In this document: in pieces, positions 1 through 8,014 of the stretch
Position numbering within the stretch: the stretch's first letter is position 1
How the letters are laid out: each line of letters starts with the position of its first letter
Assembly (NCBI GenBank): GCA_964427415.1
Contig: CAYRUH010000002.1
Span: forward strand, 173,435 to 237,434
Direction: 5' to 3'
DNA: 64,000 bases
DNA from: Lentisalinibacter sp964427415
Lineage (GTDB): Bacteria > Pseudomonadota > Gammaproteobacteria > Steroidobacterales > Woeseiaceae
Program-made: the position numbers and the translations under genes
Notes under the pieces: model-generated
Told to the model about the DNA's origin: nothing
What the model saw: only the letters and a program-made list of their open reading frames with translations
Databases searched by the model: none

Positions 1-3000
1 CCAGGTTGCCTCCCTCGCCGACCACCCGGCAACCGAGTTCGCCGGCGTTGACGCGCACGGCGTCGTTGCTGCGGTCGCCTACCTCGGTGTGGGACTCGGT
101 CCCGGCCTTGACGTAGGTGCCGATGCCGCCGTTCCAGAGCAGGTCGCAGTCCATGCGCAGGATGGCGCGTATGAGCTGCGGCGGGCTCAGGCTCTCCTCC
201 GTGACGCCCAGCATGCCGCGCACCTCGGCGCTCAGCGGGATGACCTTGGCGGAGCGGGGCCAGATGCCGCCACCGGCGGAAATCAGTCGTTCGTCGTAGT
301 CTTCCCAGCTCGAGCGAGGCAGGGCAAACAGGCGTTCGCGCTCTGCGAAGCCCGCCGCCGCGTCGGGGTTCGGGTCCAGGAAGATGTGCTGGTGGTTGAA
401 TGCCGCCGCCAGGCGGATGGTCTCCGACAGCAGCATGCCGTTGCCGAACACGTCGCCACTCATGTCACCGATGCCCACCACCGTGAATTCCTGGCTCTGG
501 GTCTCTACGCCCATCTCGCGGAAATGGCGGCGCACCGCCTCCCACGCGCCTCTTGCGGTGATGCCCATCTTCTTGTGGTCGTAGCCCGCGGAGCCGCCGG
601 AGGCGAAGGCATCGTGCAGCCAGAAGCTGTAATCCGCCGAGATCCCGTTCGCGATGTCGGAGAACGCTGCCGTGCCCTTGTCGGCGGCCACCACCAGATA
701 CGGGTCGTCGCCGTCCAGGCGCACCACGCGCTCCGGCGGGACCACCTCGCCTTCGACGATGTTGTCGGTGATGTCCAGGAGCGAGCCGATGAAGATGCGA
801 TAACAGGCGATCACCTCCGCCTGCACCGCATCCCGGTCACCCTCCGGCAGCCGCTTCGGCAGGAAGCCGCCCTTGGCGCCGGTGGGTACGATTACCGTGT
901 TCTTGACCGTCTGCGCCTTCATCAGGCCGAGCACCTCGGTGCGGAAGTCCTCCCGGCGGTCGGACCAGCGGATGCCGCCGCGGGCGACCGACCCGGCGCG
1001 CAGGTGGGTGCCTTCCACCCGCGGCGAGTACACGAAGATCTCGTAACGGGGCCGAGGCAGCGGCGCCTCCTCCAGGGCCGAGGGATCGTACTTGACGGCG
1101 ATGGCGGGCGGCTCCCGGCCGTCTGCGTCGAGGCGGAAGAAATTCGTGCGCAGCGCCGCGTCCAGCACGCCCGTATAGGCACGCAGTATGCGGTCTTCGT
1201 CCAGTGTCGCCGCCTCGGCGACACAGCGGGCGATCCCGCGGCGGCACTCCTCGAGCCCGCTGCGCGCCTCGTCCGCGTCGGCATCCGGGTCGAACTGCAG
1301 CCTGAAGCGGCGCACCAGCAGCGCGGCCATCTCCGGATGACGCGCCAGTACCGACTCCATATACGGTTGCGAGAAGGGCAGGCCCAGCTGCAGCAGGTAC
1401 TTGGTAAACGCACGCAGTATCGAGGTCTCCCGTGCGCTCAGGGCCGCCTCCAGCACGAGCCGGTTCAGCCCGTCGTTCTCGCACTCGCCGGCCAGTACCC
1501 GGGAGAAGGCGTCCTCGAAGCGGCGTTCGGCCTCCGCCGGGTCGATGGCGGCGCCGCGGGGATGCTCGAGCTCGAAATCCTGGATCCACCAGGCGCTGCC
1601 GTCATCCAGCTCCAGGTGGTAGGGCCGTTCACTCACGACCCGCACGCCCAGGTTCTCGAGGACGGGCAGGGCGTCGGAGAGCGCCAGAGGCTGCCCCGGG
1701 CGGAAGATCTTGAAGTGCAGCCGTTCGACGACGTCCGGCGGCCGGTACAGCTCGGTGTTCTCGTCGGACCCGGCGTCGCCGCCCGTCAGCCGGTGCAGTG
1801 TCTCCACGTCGCTGCAGGCGGCTGCCGGCGTGACGTCTTCCTCGTAGGCCAGCGGAAAGACATGGCCGTAACGGCGGGCGAGCGCGATACCGCGAGCCTC
1901 GCCCAGGTGCTTCACGAGGGCGTCGGCGAGGCGGTCCTGCCAGGTGACCACGGCCTCGCCGATGTCCTTCTCGATCTGGCGGATGGAGATTCTCGGCTTG
2001 CGGCCCTGCTCGATGTGCACGATGAGGTGCAGCCGGGCGAGCACCGATTCCGACAGCTCCACCGAGGACTCGATGCTGAGCCCCTCGAACGCCTGCATCA
2101 GGATGGTCTCGATGCGCTGGCGCACCCGGGTGTTGTATTTCTCCCGGGGCACGTAGACCAGACAGGAGAAGAAGCGGCGGAAGGCGTCCCGGCGCAGGAA
2201 CAGCTTCACCCGCTGGCGCTCCTGCAGGTTCAGGATGCCCGCGGTGGTGCGCGAGAGATCCCGGACCGAGGCCTGGAACAATTCGCCCCGCGGGTAGGTG
2301 TCCAGTACGTGCATGAGCGCCTTGCCCCGGTGGCCGCTGGGGTCCAGTTCGGCCCGTTCGATGACCCGCCGGACTTTCAGCCGCAGCAGCGGGATGGCAC
2401 GCGGGCTTTCGCTATAGGCCACCGAGGTCAGGAGTCCGAGAAAACGCTTCTCGCCCACCGGCTCGCCGGCCTGATTGAAGATTTTCACCCCGATGTAGTC
2501 GAGATGGCTGGGGCGGTGCACGGTGGAACGGGCGTTCGCCTTGGTCAGGATCAGCAGCTCCCGGCCGCGGGCCTCGCGGCGCATCTCCGGTGTCATGGTC
2601 ACGCGGCGCTCCGCCGAGCGGCGTTTCGATAAAATGCCGAGGCCGGTATCCGGCACCGGCCGGAGCTGAGCCTCGCCATTGCTCTGCACCACCTTGTATT
2701 GCTGGTAGCCCAGGAAGGTAAAGTGGTCGTCTGCCATCCACTCCAGCAGCCGGCGGCTCTCCTCCACCAGCGTCTGGTCCACGCGGCCCGCCGGGCCTTT
2801 GAGCGCGGCGGCGGCCTGCAGCATCTTCTCGCGCATGCGGCGCCAGTCCCGCACGGCCACGCGCACGTCGCGCAGAGTCTCCTCCAGCGCACGCTTCAGG
2901 GCTCTCATGCGCCGGTCGCTGGTCTCCCGGTCGATCTCCAGGCGCACGAAGGACTCCACCCGACCTTCACGGGCGGAACGGCGACGAATGCCGGTCAGGG

Positions 3001-3424
3001 TGCCCTGTGCGTCGCGCTCCACGCGCACGAGCGGGTGGACCGTCAGGTGCACGTTGCTGCCGGTGCGCGCTACCGCCATGCCCAGCGAATCCACCAGGAA
3101 GGGCATGTTGTCGTTCACCATCTCCACGATGGTGTGGTTGGAGTCCCAGCCGTCGCGGCCGGGATCGGGGTTATAGATACGAAGCCGGTGGCGGCCGCGA
3201 CGCCGAACCGTGCCGAATTCCAGGTGCGCGAGTGCCGCCCCGGCCAGGTTCTCCGGCGTGGCCACGCGCAGGTCCTCGACATCGACGTCGGCGTAGTAAT
3301 GGCAGATGAATTTGCGCAGGCGTGTGCGGTTGCGGAATGGTCCGGAGCCGCGCACGGCGCCGACAATCTCCTCCAGGATCCGGTCTTTCTGGTCCGAGTT
3401 CCGGCGCAGCGCTTTGGGGCTCAC
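1..3424 (-). CDS. gdhB: NAD-specific glutamate dehydrogenase, large (about 180 kDa) type, 3' end outside window
   Basis: Oxidative deamination of glutamate to 2-oxoglutarate with NAD+, in the cytoplasm, linking amino-acid catabolism to the TCA cycle. About 1,141 codons are present of a family length near 1,600. The N-terminal regulatory half contains VNDNMPFLVDS (residues about 103-113), a signature of this family. The catalytic part has AKGGFLPKRLPEGDRD near residue 850, and the nucleotide-binding part ends at the window edge with VVGEGGNL. I chose the GTG at 3424 because the frame reads SPKALRRNSDQKDRILEEI from there, as expected for an N-terminus; no ATG gives a better start. It diverges from kynA across 187 bp. 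The symbol follows Pseudomonas usage. Confidence 0.93.
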   Translation of the reverse strand, partial: MSPKALRRNSDQKDRILEEIVGAVRGSGPFRNRTRLRKFICHYYADVDVEDLRVATPENLAGAALAHLEFGTVRRRGRHRLRIYNPDPGRDGWDSNHTIVEMVNDNMPFLVDSLGMAVARTGSNVHLTVHPLVRVERDAQGTLTGIRRRSAREGRVESFVRLEIDRETSDRRMRALKRALEETLRDVRVAVRDWRRMREKMLQAAAALKGPAGRVDQTLVEESRRLLEWMADDHFTFLGYQQYKVVQSNGEAQLRPVPDTGLGILSKRRSAERRVTMTPEMRREARGRELLILTKANARSTVHRPSHLDYIGVKIFNQAGEPVGEKRFLGLLTSVAYSESPRAIPLLRLKVRRVIERAELDPSGHRGKALMHVLDTYPRGELFQASVRDLSRTTAGILNLQERQRVKLFLRRDAFRRFFSCLVYVPREKYNTRVRQRIETILMQAFEGLSIESSVELSESVLARLHLIVHIEQGRKPRISIRQIEKDIGEAVVTWQDRLADALVKHLGEARGIALARRYGHVFPLAYEEDVTPAAACSDVETLHRLTGGDAGSDENTELYRPPDVVERLHFKIFRPGQPLALSDALPVLENLGVRVVSERPYHLELDDGSAWWIQDFELEHPRGAAIDPAEAERRFEDAFSRVLAGECENDGLNRLVLEAALSARETSILRAFTKYLLQLGLPFSQPYMESVLARHPEMAALLVRRFRLQFDPDADADEARSGLEECRRGIARCVAEAATLDEDRILRAYTGVLDAALRTNFFRLDADGREPPAIAVKYDPSALEEAPLPRPRYEIFVYSPRVEGTHLRAGSVARGGIRWSDRREDFRTEVLGLMKAQTVKNTVIVPTGAKGGFLPKRLPEGDRDAVQAEVIACYRIFIGSLLDITDNIVEGEVVPPERVVRLDGDDPYLVVAADKGTAAFSDIANGISADYSFWLHDAFASGGSAGYDHKKMGITARGAWEAVRRHFREMGVETQSQEFTVVGIGDMSGDVFGNGMLLSETIRLAAAFNHQHIFLDPNPDAAAGFAERERLFALPRSSWEDYDERLISAGGGIWPRSAKVIPLSAEVRGMLGVTEESLSPPQLIRAILRMDCDLLWNGGIGTYVKAGTESHTEVGDRSNDAVRVNAGELGCRVVGEGGNL

Positions 3425-3611
3425 TATGATCGCAGTTCCTGACGCCGCCGGCCGCGATCCCGGCGGGCGTGTAACCGTCTTCCAACGGGGCGCCAGTATA
3501 CACGACGACACCGTGCCGCCGCGGCTGCGCGCTTGCTGGTATCCTGCCGCGCATCGAGTCATGACAGGCCGCCGGCAGCGGCGCCGGCGTGCGAGCAGGA
3601 GGCCGTCCCCC

Positions 3612-4460
3612 ATGGCGAGCGACCATTACGACGATGCGTTCCACACGGACCTCGATCCCCGCGAGGACTATGCCGGCTATCTCCGTCTGGACCGGCTGCT
3701 GTCCGCGCAGCGCCCGCTCAGCGACCCGCCCCATCACGACGAGATGCTGTTCCTCATCCAGCACCAGGTGGCGGAGCTGTGGTTCAAGCTGATCGTGCAC
3801 GAGCTCGAGGCGGCGATGACCGCCATCCGTGAGGACGATCTGGCCCGCGCGGCAAAGATTCTCGCGCGGGTGAAGCAGGTGCAGCACCAGCTCTACAGCC
3901 AGTGGGATGTGCTGGATACGCTCACCCCCAGCGAGTACGCCGAGTTCCGTCACGTATTCGGGCAGGCCTCCGGCTTCCAGTCGCCCCAGTACCGGCTGGT
4001 GGAATTCATGCTCGGCAACAAGGATCCGGCGAAGATCGCCGTATTCGCCCGCCACCAGGAGTGGCGCCGGCGGCTGCGCACGGCCCTGGAGTCGCCTGCC
4101 GTCTTCGACGAGTTCCTGCGCCACCTGGCCCGCATCGGCCTGCCGGTGCCCGGGGAGGCGATCGAGCGGGATTTCACGTTGCCGCGGGAGCCCGACGACC
4201 GGGTGGTCGCGGTGCTGGGCGAGATCTACGCGCAGCCCGAGCGCTACTGGCAACCCTACGAACTGGCCGAGGCGCTCATGGACGTCTCCAACAACTTCCA
4301 GTTCTGGCGCTTCCATCACCTGAAGACAGTGGAGCGGATCATCGGCCACAAGCGCGGCAGCGGCGGTACGGCGGGCGTCGCCTGGCTGAAGCGCGCGCTG
4401 GACCAGGATTTCTTCCCGGAGCTGATCCGGGTGCGCACGGAGCTCGCGGACAGCACCTGA
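3612..4460 (+). CDS. kynA: Tryptophan 2,3-dioxygenase
   Basis: Haem enzyme opening the indole ring of L-tryptophan to N-formylkynurenine, the first step of the kynurenine pathway. 282 aa from the ATG at 3612, the usual bacterial length. The N-terminus has DYAGYLRLDRLLSAQ and HDEMLFLIQHQVAELWFKL, forming the substrate pocket, and the C-terminal FWRFHHLKTVERIIGHKRG holds the haem-ligand histidine region and the conserved GSGGT loop. The reading frame is open upstream to 3306, but that part has no family resemblance and overlaps the glutamate dehydrogenase start. No kynB or kynU is adjacent, so the rest of the pathway is elsewhere or absent. It converges with a MarR gene one base after its stop. 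Confidence 0.95.
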   Translation: MASDHYDDAFHTDLDPREDYAGYLRLDRLLSAQRPLSDPPHHDEMLFLIQHQVAELWFKLIVHELEAAMTAIREDDLARAAKILARVKQVQHQLYSQWDVLDTLTPSEYAEFRHVFGQASGFQSPQYRLVEFMLGNKDPAKIAVFARHQEWRRRLRTALESPAVFDEFLRHLARIGLPVPGEAIERDFTLPREPDDRVVAVLGEIYAQPERYWQPYELAEALMDVSNNFQFWRFHHLKTVERIIGHKRGSGGTAGVAWLKRALDQDFFPELIRVRTELADST

Positions 4461-4461
4461 C

Positions 4462-4926
4462 TCAGTAGTGGGGCGCACCCAGCAGCCGGGCCTTCGCTAG
4501 CAGGCGCTCCAGCATCACATCCAGGGTGTGCACCTCCTCGTCGCTGAGGCCGTGCAGGAGTTCGCGCTCGAACTTCAGCGCCAGCGGCGCCACCTCGGCA
4601 TACACTTCCTCGCCGGCCGGCGACAGGTGCAGGATGGACCGGCGCCGGTCCTGGTCGGCGAAGCGCCGGTTGATGCGCCCGCTCTTGATCAGCTTGCCCA
4701 CGGCCCGGCTGACGGCGACCTTGTCCATCAGGGTGCGTTCGGCCACCTCGGAGGCCGACAGGCCCGGGTGTCGGCTCAGCACGGCCATGATGCGCCACTC
4801 GGGTATCGTCAGCCCGAAGCGCTTGGAATAGGCGCCCGCGATGGTGGCGCTGACGGTGTTGGAGAGGATCGACAGGCGGTAGGGGAGGAAGTCCTCGAGT
4901 ATCAGTTCCTGTTGCTTCTCGGTCAT
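4462..4926 (-). CDS. MarR family transcriptional regulator
   Basis: 154 aa, the standard MarR length. The winged helix-turn-helix spans roughly residues 35-100: IPEWRIMAVLSRHPGLSASE, then the recognition helix region MDKVAVSRAVGKLIKSG and the wing RRFADQDRRRSILHLSPAG. Flanking helices form the dimer interface. The start ATG at 4926 is followed by TEKQQELILEDFLPYRLS, a typical amphipathic N-terminal helix. It is convergent with kynA (stops one base apart), so control of kynA is possible but not shown by arrangement; MarR repressors usually control a divergent neighbour and none is present here. Ligand unknown. Confidence 0.88.
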   Translation of the reverse strand: MTEKQQELILEDFLPYRLSILSNTVSATIAGAYSKRFGLTIPEWRIMAVLSRHPGLSASEVAERTLMDKVAVSRAVGKLIKSGRINRRFADQDRRRSILHLSPAGEEVYAEVAPLALKFERELLHGLSDEEVHTLDVMLERLLAKARLLGAPHY

Positions 4927-5032
4927 GGTCTCCGTCCATCGGATAGGCAGCTCGCCGCAGACCGGTTGAGGTTAGCCTCCGCGGGAGGCGGTGGCCAGCC
5001 CCCCGGAGATGCCGCGACGGCGCGGCGGGAGA

Positions 5033-6133
5033 TCAGGGGAGGTGGGGCGCGGCCAGATACTCCCGGGACTGCATCTCGACCAGCCGGCTCACGGTGCGCT
5101 CGAATTCGAAGGCGAGGCGCCGGCCCCGGTACAGCTCTTCGGGCGCTGCGGCCGCCGACAGGATCAGGTTGACCCGGCGCTCGTAGAACTCGTCCACCAG
5201 CGCGATGAAGCGACGGGCGGGGTTCTCGCCGTCCCGGCCGAACACGGGCACCCCCGCCAGGATTACCGTGTGGTAGCGCCGGGCGATCTCGATGTAATCG
5301 TCCTGGCTGCGCGGCCCGTCGCACAGCTCGGCGAACTCGAACCAGGCGACGCCCTCGGCCAGCCTGACCGTGCGCAGCGGACGGCCCTCGATGGTGAGTG
5401 TGCGGCCGCTCTCCTCGCGCCCCGAGGCGATGCGGCGGAAGTAGCGAGCGAGGTTGCGGTCGGCGGCCTCGTCGAGGGGTGCATGATAGATCTCCGCCTC
5501 CTCCAGCACCCGCAGCCGGTAGTCCGTTCCGGCCTCCAGGTGGAAAACCCGGCAGTGACGCTCGATGGCCTGGATGGCCGGCAGGAACTGCTGGCGCTGC
5601 AGGCCGTCGCGGTAGAGTTCCGAGGGCGGCAGGTTGGAGGTTGCCACCAGGGTGACGCCGCGGCGGAACAGTGCGCGGAGCAGTCGGCCGAGGATCATCG
5701 CATCGGCGATGTCGGAGACGAAGAACTCGTCGAAACAGAGCACCCGGGTGTCGGCCGCCATGTCCGCCGCGACCCGGTCCAGCGGGTCCTCCAGACGCGC
5801 GTGGCGCCGCAGCGCCGCGTGCACCCGCCGCATCATGCGGTGGAAGTGGATGCGCAGCTTGTCCTCGAAGGGCAGTTCCTCGAAGAACAGATCCATCAGC
5901 AGGGTCTTGCCCCGGCCGACGCCGCCCCAGAGATACAGCCCGAGCACCGGCTGGACCGCGAAACGGCCGGGGAACCGCCGCGCCAGGCCGCGGCGCAGCG
6001 CCGCCGCTGTCCCGGTGTCGCGGGTCAGTTCGTCATGCAGCCGCTGCAGCTCCCGGACGGCCGCCTCCTGGGTCGGGTCCCGGGTCAGGTCCTCCCGGCG
6101 CACGCACTCCAGGTAACGGTGGCGGATGGTCAT
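5033..6133 (-). CDS. zapE: Cell division protein ZapE (AFG1-like ATPase)
   Basis: Divisome-associated AAA+ type ATPase of the AFG1/ZapE family; in E. coli it acts on the Z-ring under low-oxygen or stress conditions. 366 aa from the ATG at 6133. Walker A GGVGRGKT lies at residues about 70-77, Walker B VLCFDEFFV near residue 140, and LVATSNLPPSELYRDGLQR is the sensor region typical of the family. The frame extends 35 codons further upstream, but that extension lacks family similarity, and the MTIRHRYLE start matches the usual ZapE N-terminus. It stands alone between the MarR gene and the ETF-QO leader. Confidence 0.92.
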   Translation of the reverse strand: MTIRHRYLECVRREDLTRDPTQEAAVRELQRLHDELTRDTGTAAALRRGLARRFPGRFAVQPVLGLYLWGGVGRGKTLLMDLFFEELPFEDKLRIHFHRMMRRVHAALRRHARLEDPLDRVAADMAADTRVLCFDEFFVSDIADAMILGRLLRALFRRGVTLVATSNLPPSELYRDGLQRQQFLPAIQAIERHCRVFHLEAGTDYRLRVLEEAEIYHAPLDEAADRNLARYFRRIASGREESGRTLTIEGRPLRTVRLAEGVAWFEFAELCDGPRSQDDYIEIARRYHTVILAGVPVFGRDGENPARRFIALVDEFYERRVNLILSAAAAPEELYRGRRLAFEFERTVSRLVEMQSREYLAAPHLP

Positions 6134-6240
6134 GGCGCAACGGAGCGTACACCGTCGGCGCCCCGGCCTCCACAAGGCCTCGACAGGTACCGCGAGGGGA
6201 CGGGATGTTAGAATTAAAAGGATTCCTTGCAATCTCATGT

Positions 6241-6291
6241 AGCAGGGCCTTCAGGCCCGATCCGTGCAGGATGGGGCCTCAGCCCCGATCC
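6241..6291. repeat. Pair of REP-like palindromes
   Basis: Two adjacent small hairpins: GGGCCT-TC-AGGCCC at 6245-6258 and GGGGC-CTCA-GCCCC at 6273-6286. Read on the minus strand, each is preceded by GGATCGGG. A third similar unit is at 45459-45483. The arrangement (short stem, conserved head, two units close together in an intergenic leader) resembles bacterial REP doublets. They would lie in the untranslated leader of the ETF-QO mRNA. Confidence 0.6.
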
Positions 6292-6315
6292 GATAACCAG
6301 CAGAGGGGATGACAC

Positions 6316-7962
6316 GTGGAACGCGAATCCATGGAATTCGACGTCGTTATCGTAGGCGCCGGCCCGGCCGGACTGGCCGCGGCCTGCCGGTTGAAGCAGC
6401 TGGCGCAGGACAAGGGCCGCGAGCTCTCCGTCGTCGTGGTGGAGAAAGGCTCGGAGATCGGCGCGCACATCCTCTCGGGCAACGTCTTCGAGCCGAGGGC
6501 CCTGGACGAGCTGTTCCCCGACTGGAAGGAGCGCGGGGCGCCCGTGAAGAGCGGTGTCAGCCGTGACGATATCTACTACATGACCTCGGAGAAAGGCGCC
6601 ATGAAGGTGCCCGGGCCTTTCGTCCCGGGCCCCATGCACAACGAGGGCAACTACATCATCAGCCTGGGCAAGCTCTGCGTGTGGCTGGCCGAGCAGGCGG
6701 AGGCGCTGGAAGTGGACGTGTTCCCCGGCTTCGCGGCGGCCGAAGTGCTGTACGAGAACGGCAAGGTCGCGGGCGTGATCACCGGCGACATGGGCGTGGG
6801 CAGGGAAGGGAACCGGAAGGACTCGTTCACCCCGGGCTACGAACTGCGCGCCCGCTACACCATCTTCGCCGAGGGCGTGCGCGGCAATCTCGGCAAGGAA
6901 CTGATGGACAAGTACGGCCTGCGCGCGAATGCCGATCCCCAGCACTACGGCATCGGCCTGAAGGAGGTATGGGAGATCGACCCGTCGAAGCACGAGGAAG
7001 GCCTGGTGGTGCATTCCCTCGGCTGGCCGCTCCGGAACGACACCGAGGGCGGCGGCTTCCTCTATCACGCCGAGAACAACCAGGTGTACCTCGGTTTCAT
7101 CATCGCGCTGAACTACTCGAACCCCTATCTCGATCCCTTCGCCGAATTCCAGCGCTGGAAGACTCACCCGAAGATCCGCCAGTACCTGGACGGCGCCGAG
7201 CGCATCTCCTATGGCGCCCGCGCGGTGAACAAGGGCGGCCTGCAGGCGCTGCCGAAGACCTGCTTCCCGGGCGGGCTCCTGGTGGGCTGCGACGCGGGCT
7301 ACCTGAACGGCGTGAAGATCAAGGGCGCGCACACGGCGATGAAGACGGGCATGCTGGCCGCCGAGTCCGTCTTCGAGGCCTTCGAGGCCGGCGACGAGGG
7401 CGGCAGCGACCTGGTCGCGCACGAGGAGCGGGTAAAGAATTCATGGGTCCACGAGGAGCTGTACAAGGCGCGTAACTTCGAGCCATCCCAGCACAAGTTC
7501 GGCACTTTCCTGGGTGCCGCCTTCACGTTCCTGGACCAGAATATCCTGCGCGGGCGCATGCCGTTCACGATGCACAACCGGGTGCCGGACCACGAGGAGC
7601 TGAAGCCCGCCGCTGAGTGCGAGAAGATCGACTACCCGAAGCCGGACGGCGTGATTACCTTCGACCGGCTGTCCTCAGTCTTTCTCTCCAATACCAACCA
7701 CGAGGAGGACCAGCCGGTCCATTTGCAGCTGAAGGACCCGTCGCTGCCCATCGACTACAACCTGCCCACCTACGACTGCCCGTCCCGGCGCTACTGTCCG
7801 GCAGGCGTTTACGAGGTGGTGGAAGAGGAGGGCAGCCAGGTCTTCCGCATCAATGCGCAGAACTGCGTGCACTGCAAGACCTGCGACATCAAGGACCCGA
7901 AGCAGAATATCAATTGGGTCACGCCCGAGGGCGGCGGCGGCCCGAATTACAGCGGCATGTGA
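6316..7962 (+). CDS. Electron transfer flavoprotein-ubiquinone oxidoreductase (ETF-QO)
   Basis: Inner-membrane FAD/4Fe-4S enzyme that moves electrons from ETF to the quinone pool, serving acyl-CoA dehydrogenases. 548 aa, the family length. An N-terminal FAD-binding Rossmann motif VVIVGAGPAGLAAACRL is at residues 10-26, and the central FAD/ubiquinone domain includes GGLQALPKTCFPGGLLVGC. The C-terminal cluster-binding region has CPAGVYEV and CVHCKTCDIKDPKQNINWV. I use the GTG at 6316; the ATG at 6331 five codons later is equally possible. Convergent with the leucine-catabolism operon, whose isovaleryl-CoA dehydrogenase would feed it through ETF; ETF itself is not in the window. Confidence 0.95.
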   Translation: MERESMEFDVVIVGAGPAGLAAACRLKQLAQDKGRELSVVVVEKGSEIGAHILSGNVFEPRALDELFPDWKERGAPVKSGVSRDDIYYMTSEKGAMKVPGPFVPGPMHNEGNYIISLGKLCVWLAEQAEALEVDVFPGFAAAEVLYENGKVAGVITGDMGVGREGNRKDSFTPGYELRARYTIFAEGVRGNLGKELMDKYGLRANADPQHYGIGLKEVWEIDPSKHEEGLVVHSLGWPLRNDTEGGGFLYHAENNQVYLGFIIALNYSNPYLDPFAEFQRWKTHPKIRQYLDGAERISYGARAVNKGGLQALPKTCFPGGLLVGCDAGYLNGVKIKGAHTAMKTGMLAAESVFEAFEAGDEGGSDLVAHEERVKNSWVHEELYKARNFEPSQHKFGTFLGAAFTFLDQNILRGRMPFTMHNRVPDHEELKPAAECEKIDYPKPDGVITFDRLSSVFLSNTNHEEDQPVHLQLKDPSLPIDYNLPTYDCPSRRYCPAGVYEVVEEEGSQVFRINAQNCVHCKTCDIKDPKQNINWVTPEGGGGPNYSGM

Positions 7963-7963
7963 C

Positions 7964-7987
7964 GGCGGGCCGGCGCACCGGCCCGCC
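7964..7987. terminator. Perfect 10-bp GC hairpin between convergent genes
   Basis: GGCGGGCCGG and CCGGCCCGCC flank the loop CGCA immediately after the ETF-QO stop and 28 bp before the carboxylase stop. There is no U-tract on either side, so intrinsic termination would be imperfect; a transcript-stabilising or bidirectional terminator role is inferred from position. Confidence 0.5.
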
Positions 7988-8014
7988 TGGCCACCGAGAG
8001 CCCTGTGCGCTCCG

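Noticed and set aside
89..2632. 847-codon plus-strand open frame
   Set aside because: Antisense shadow of glutamate dehydrogenase, whose reading frame matches its family throughout. High GC makes long antisense frames common here, as at 28006-29079 (plus) and 42028-44220 (minus).
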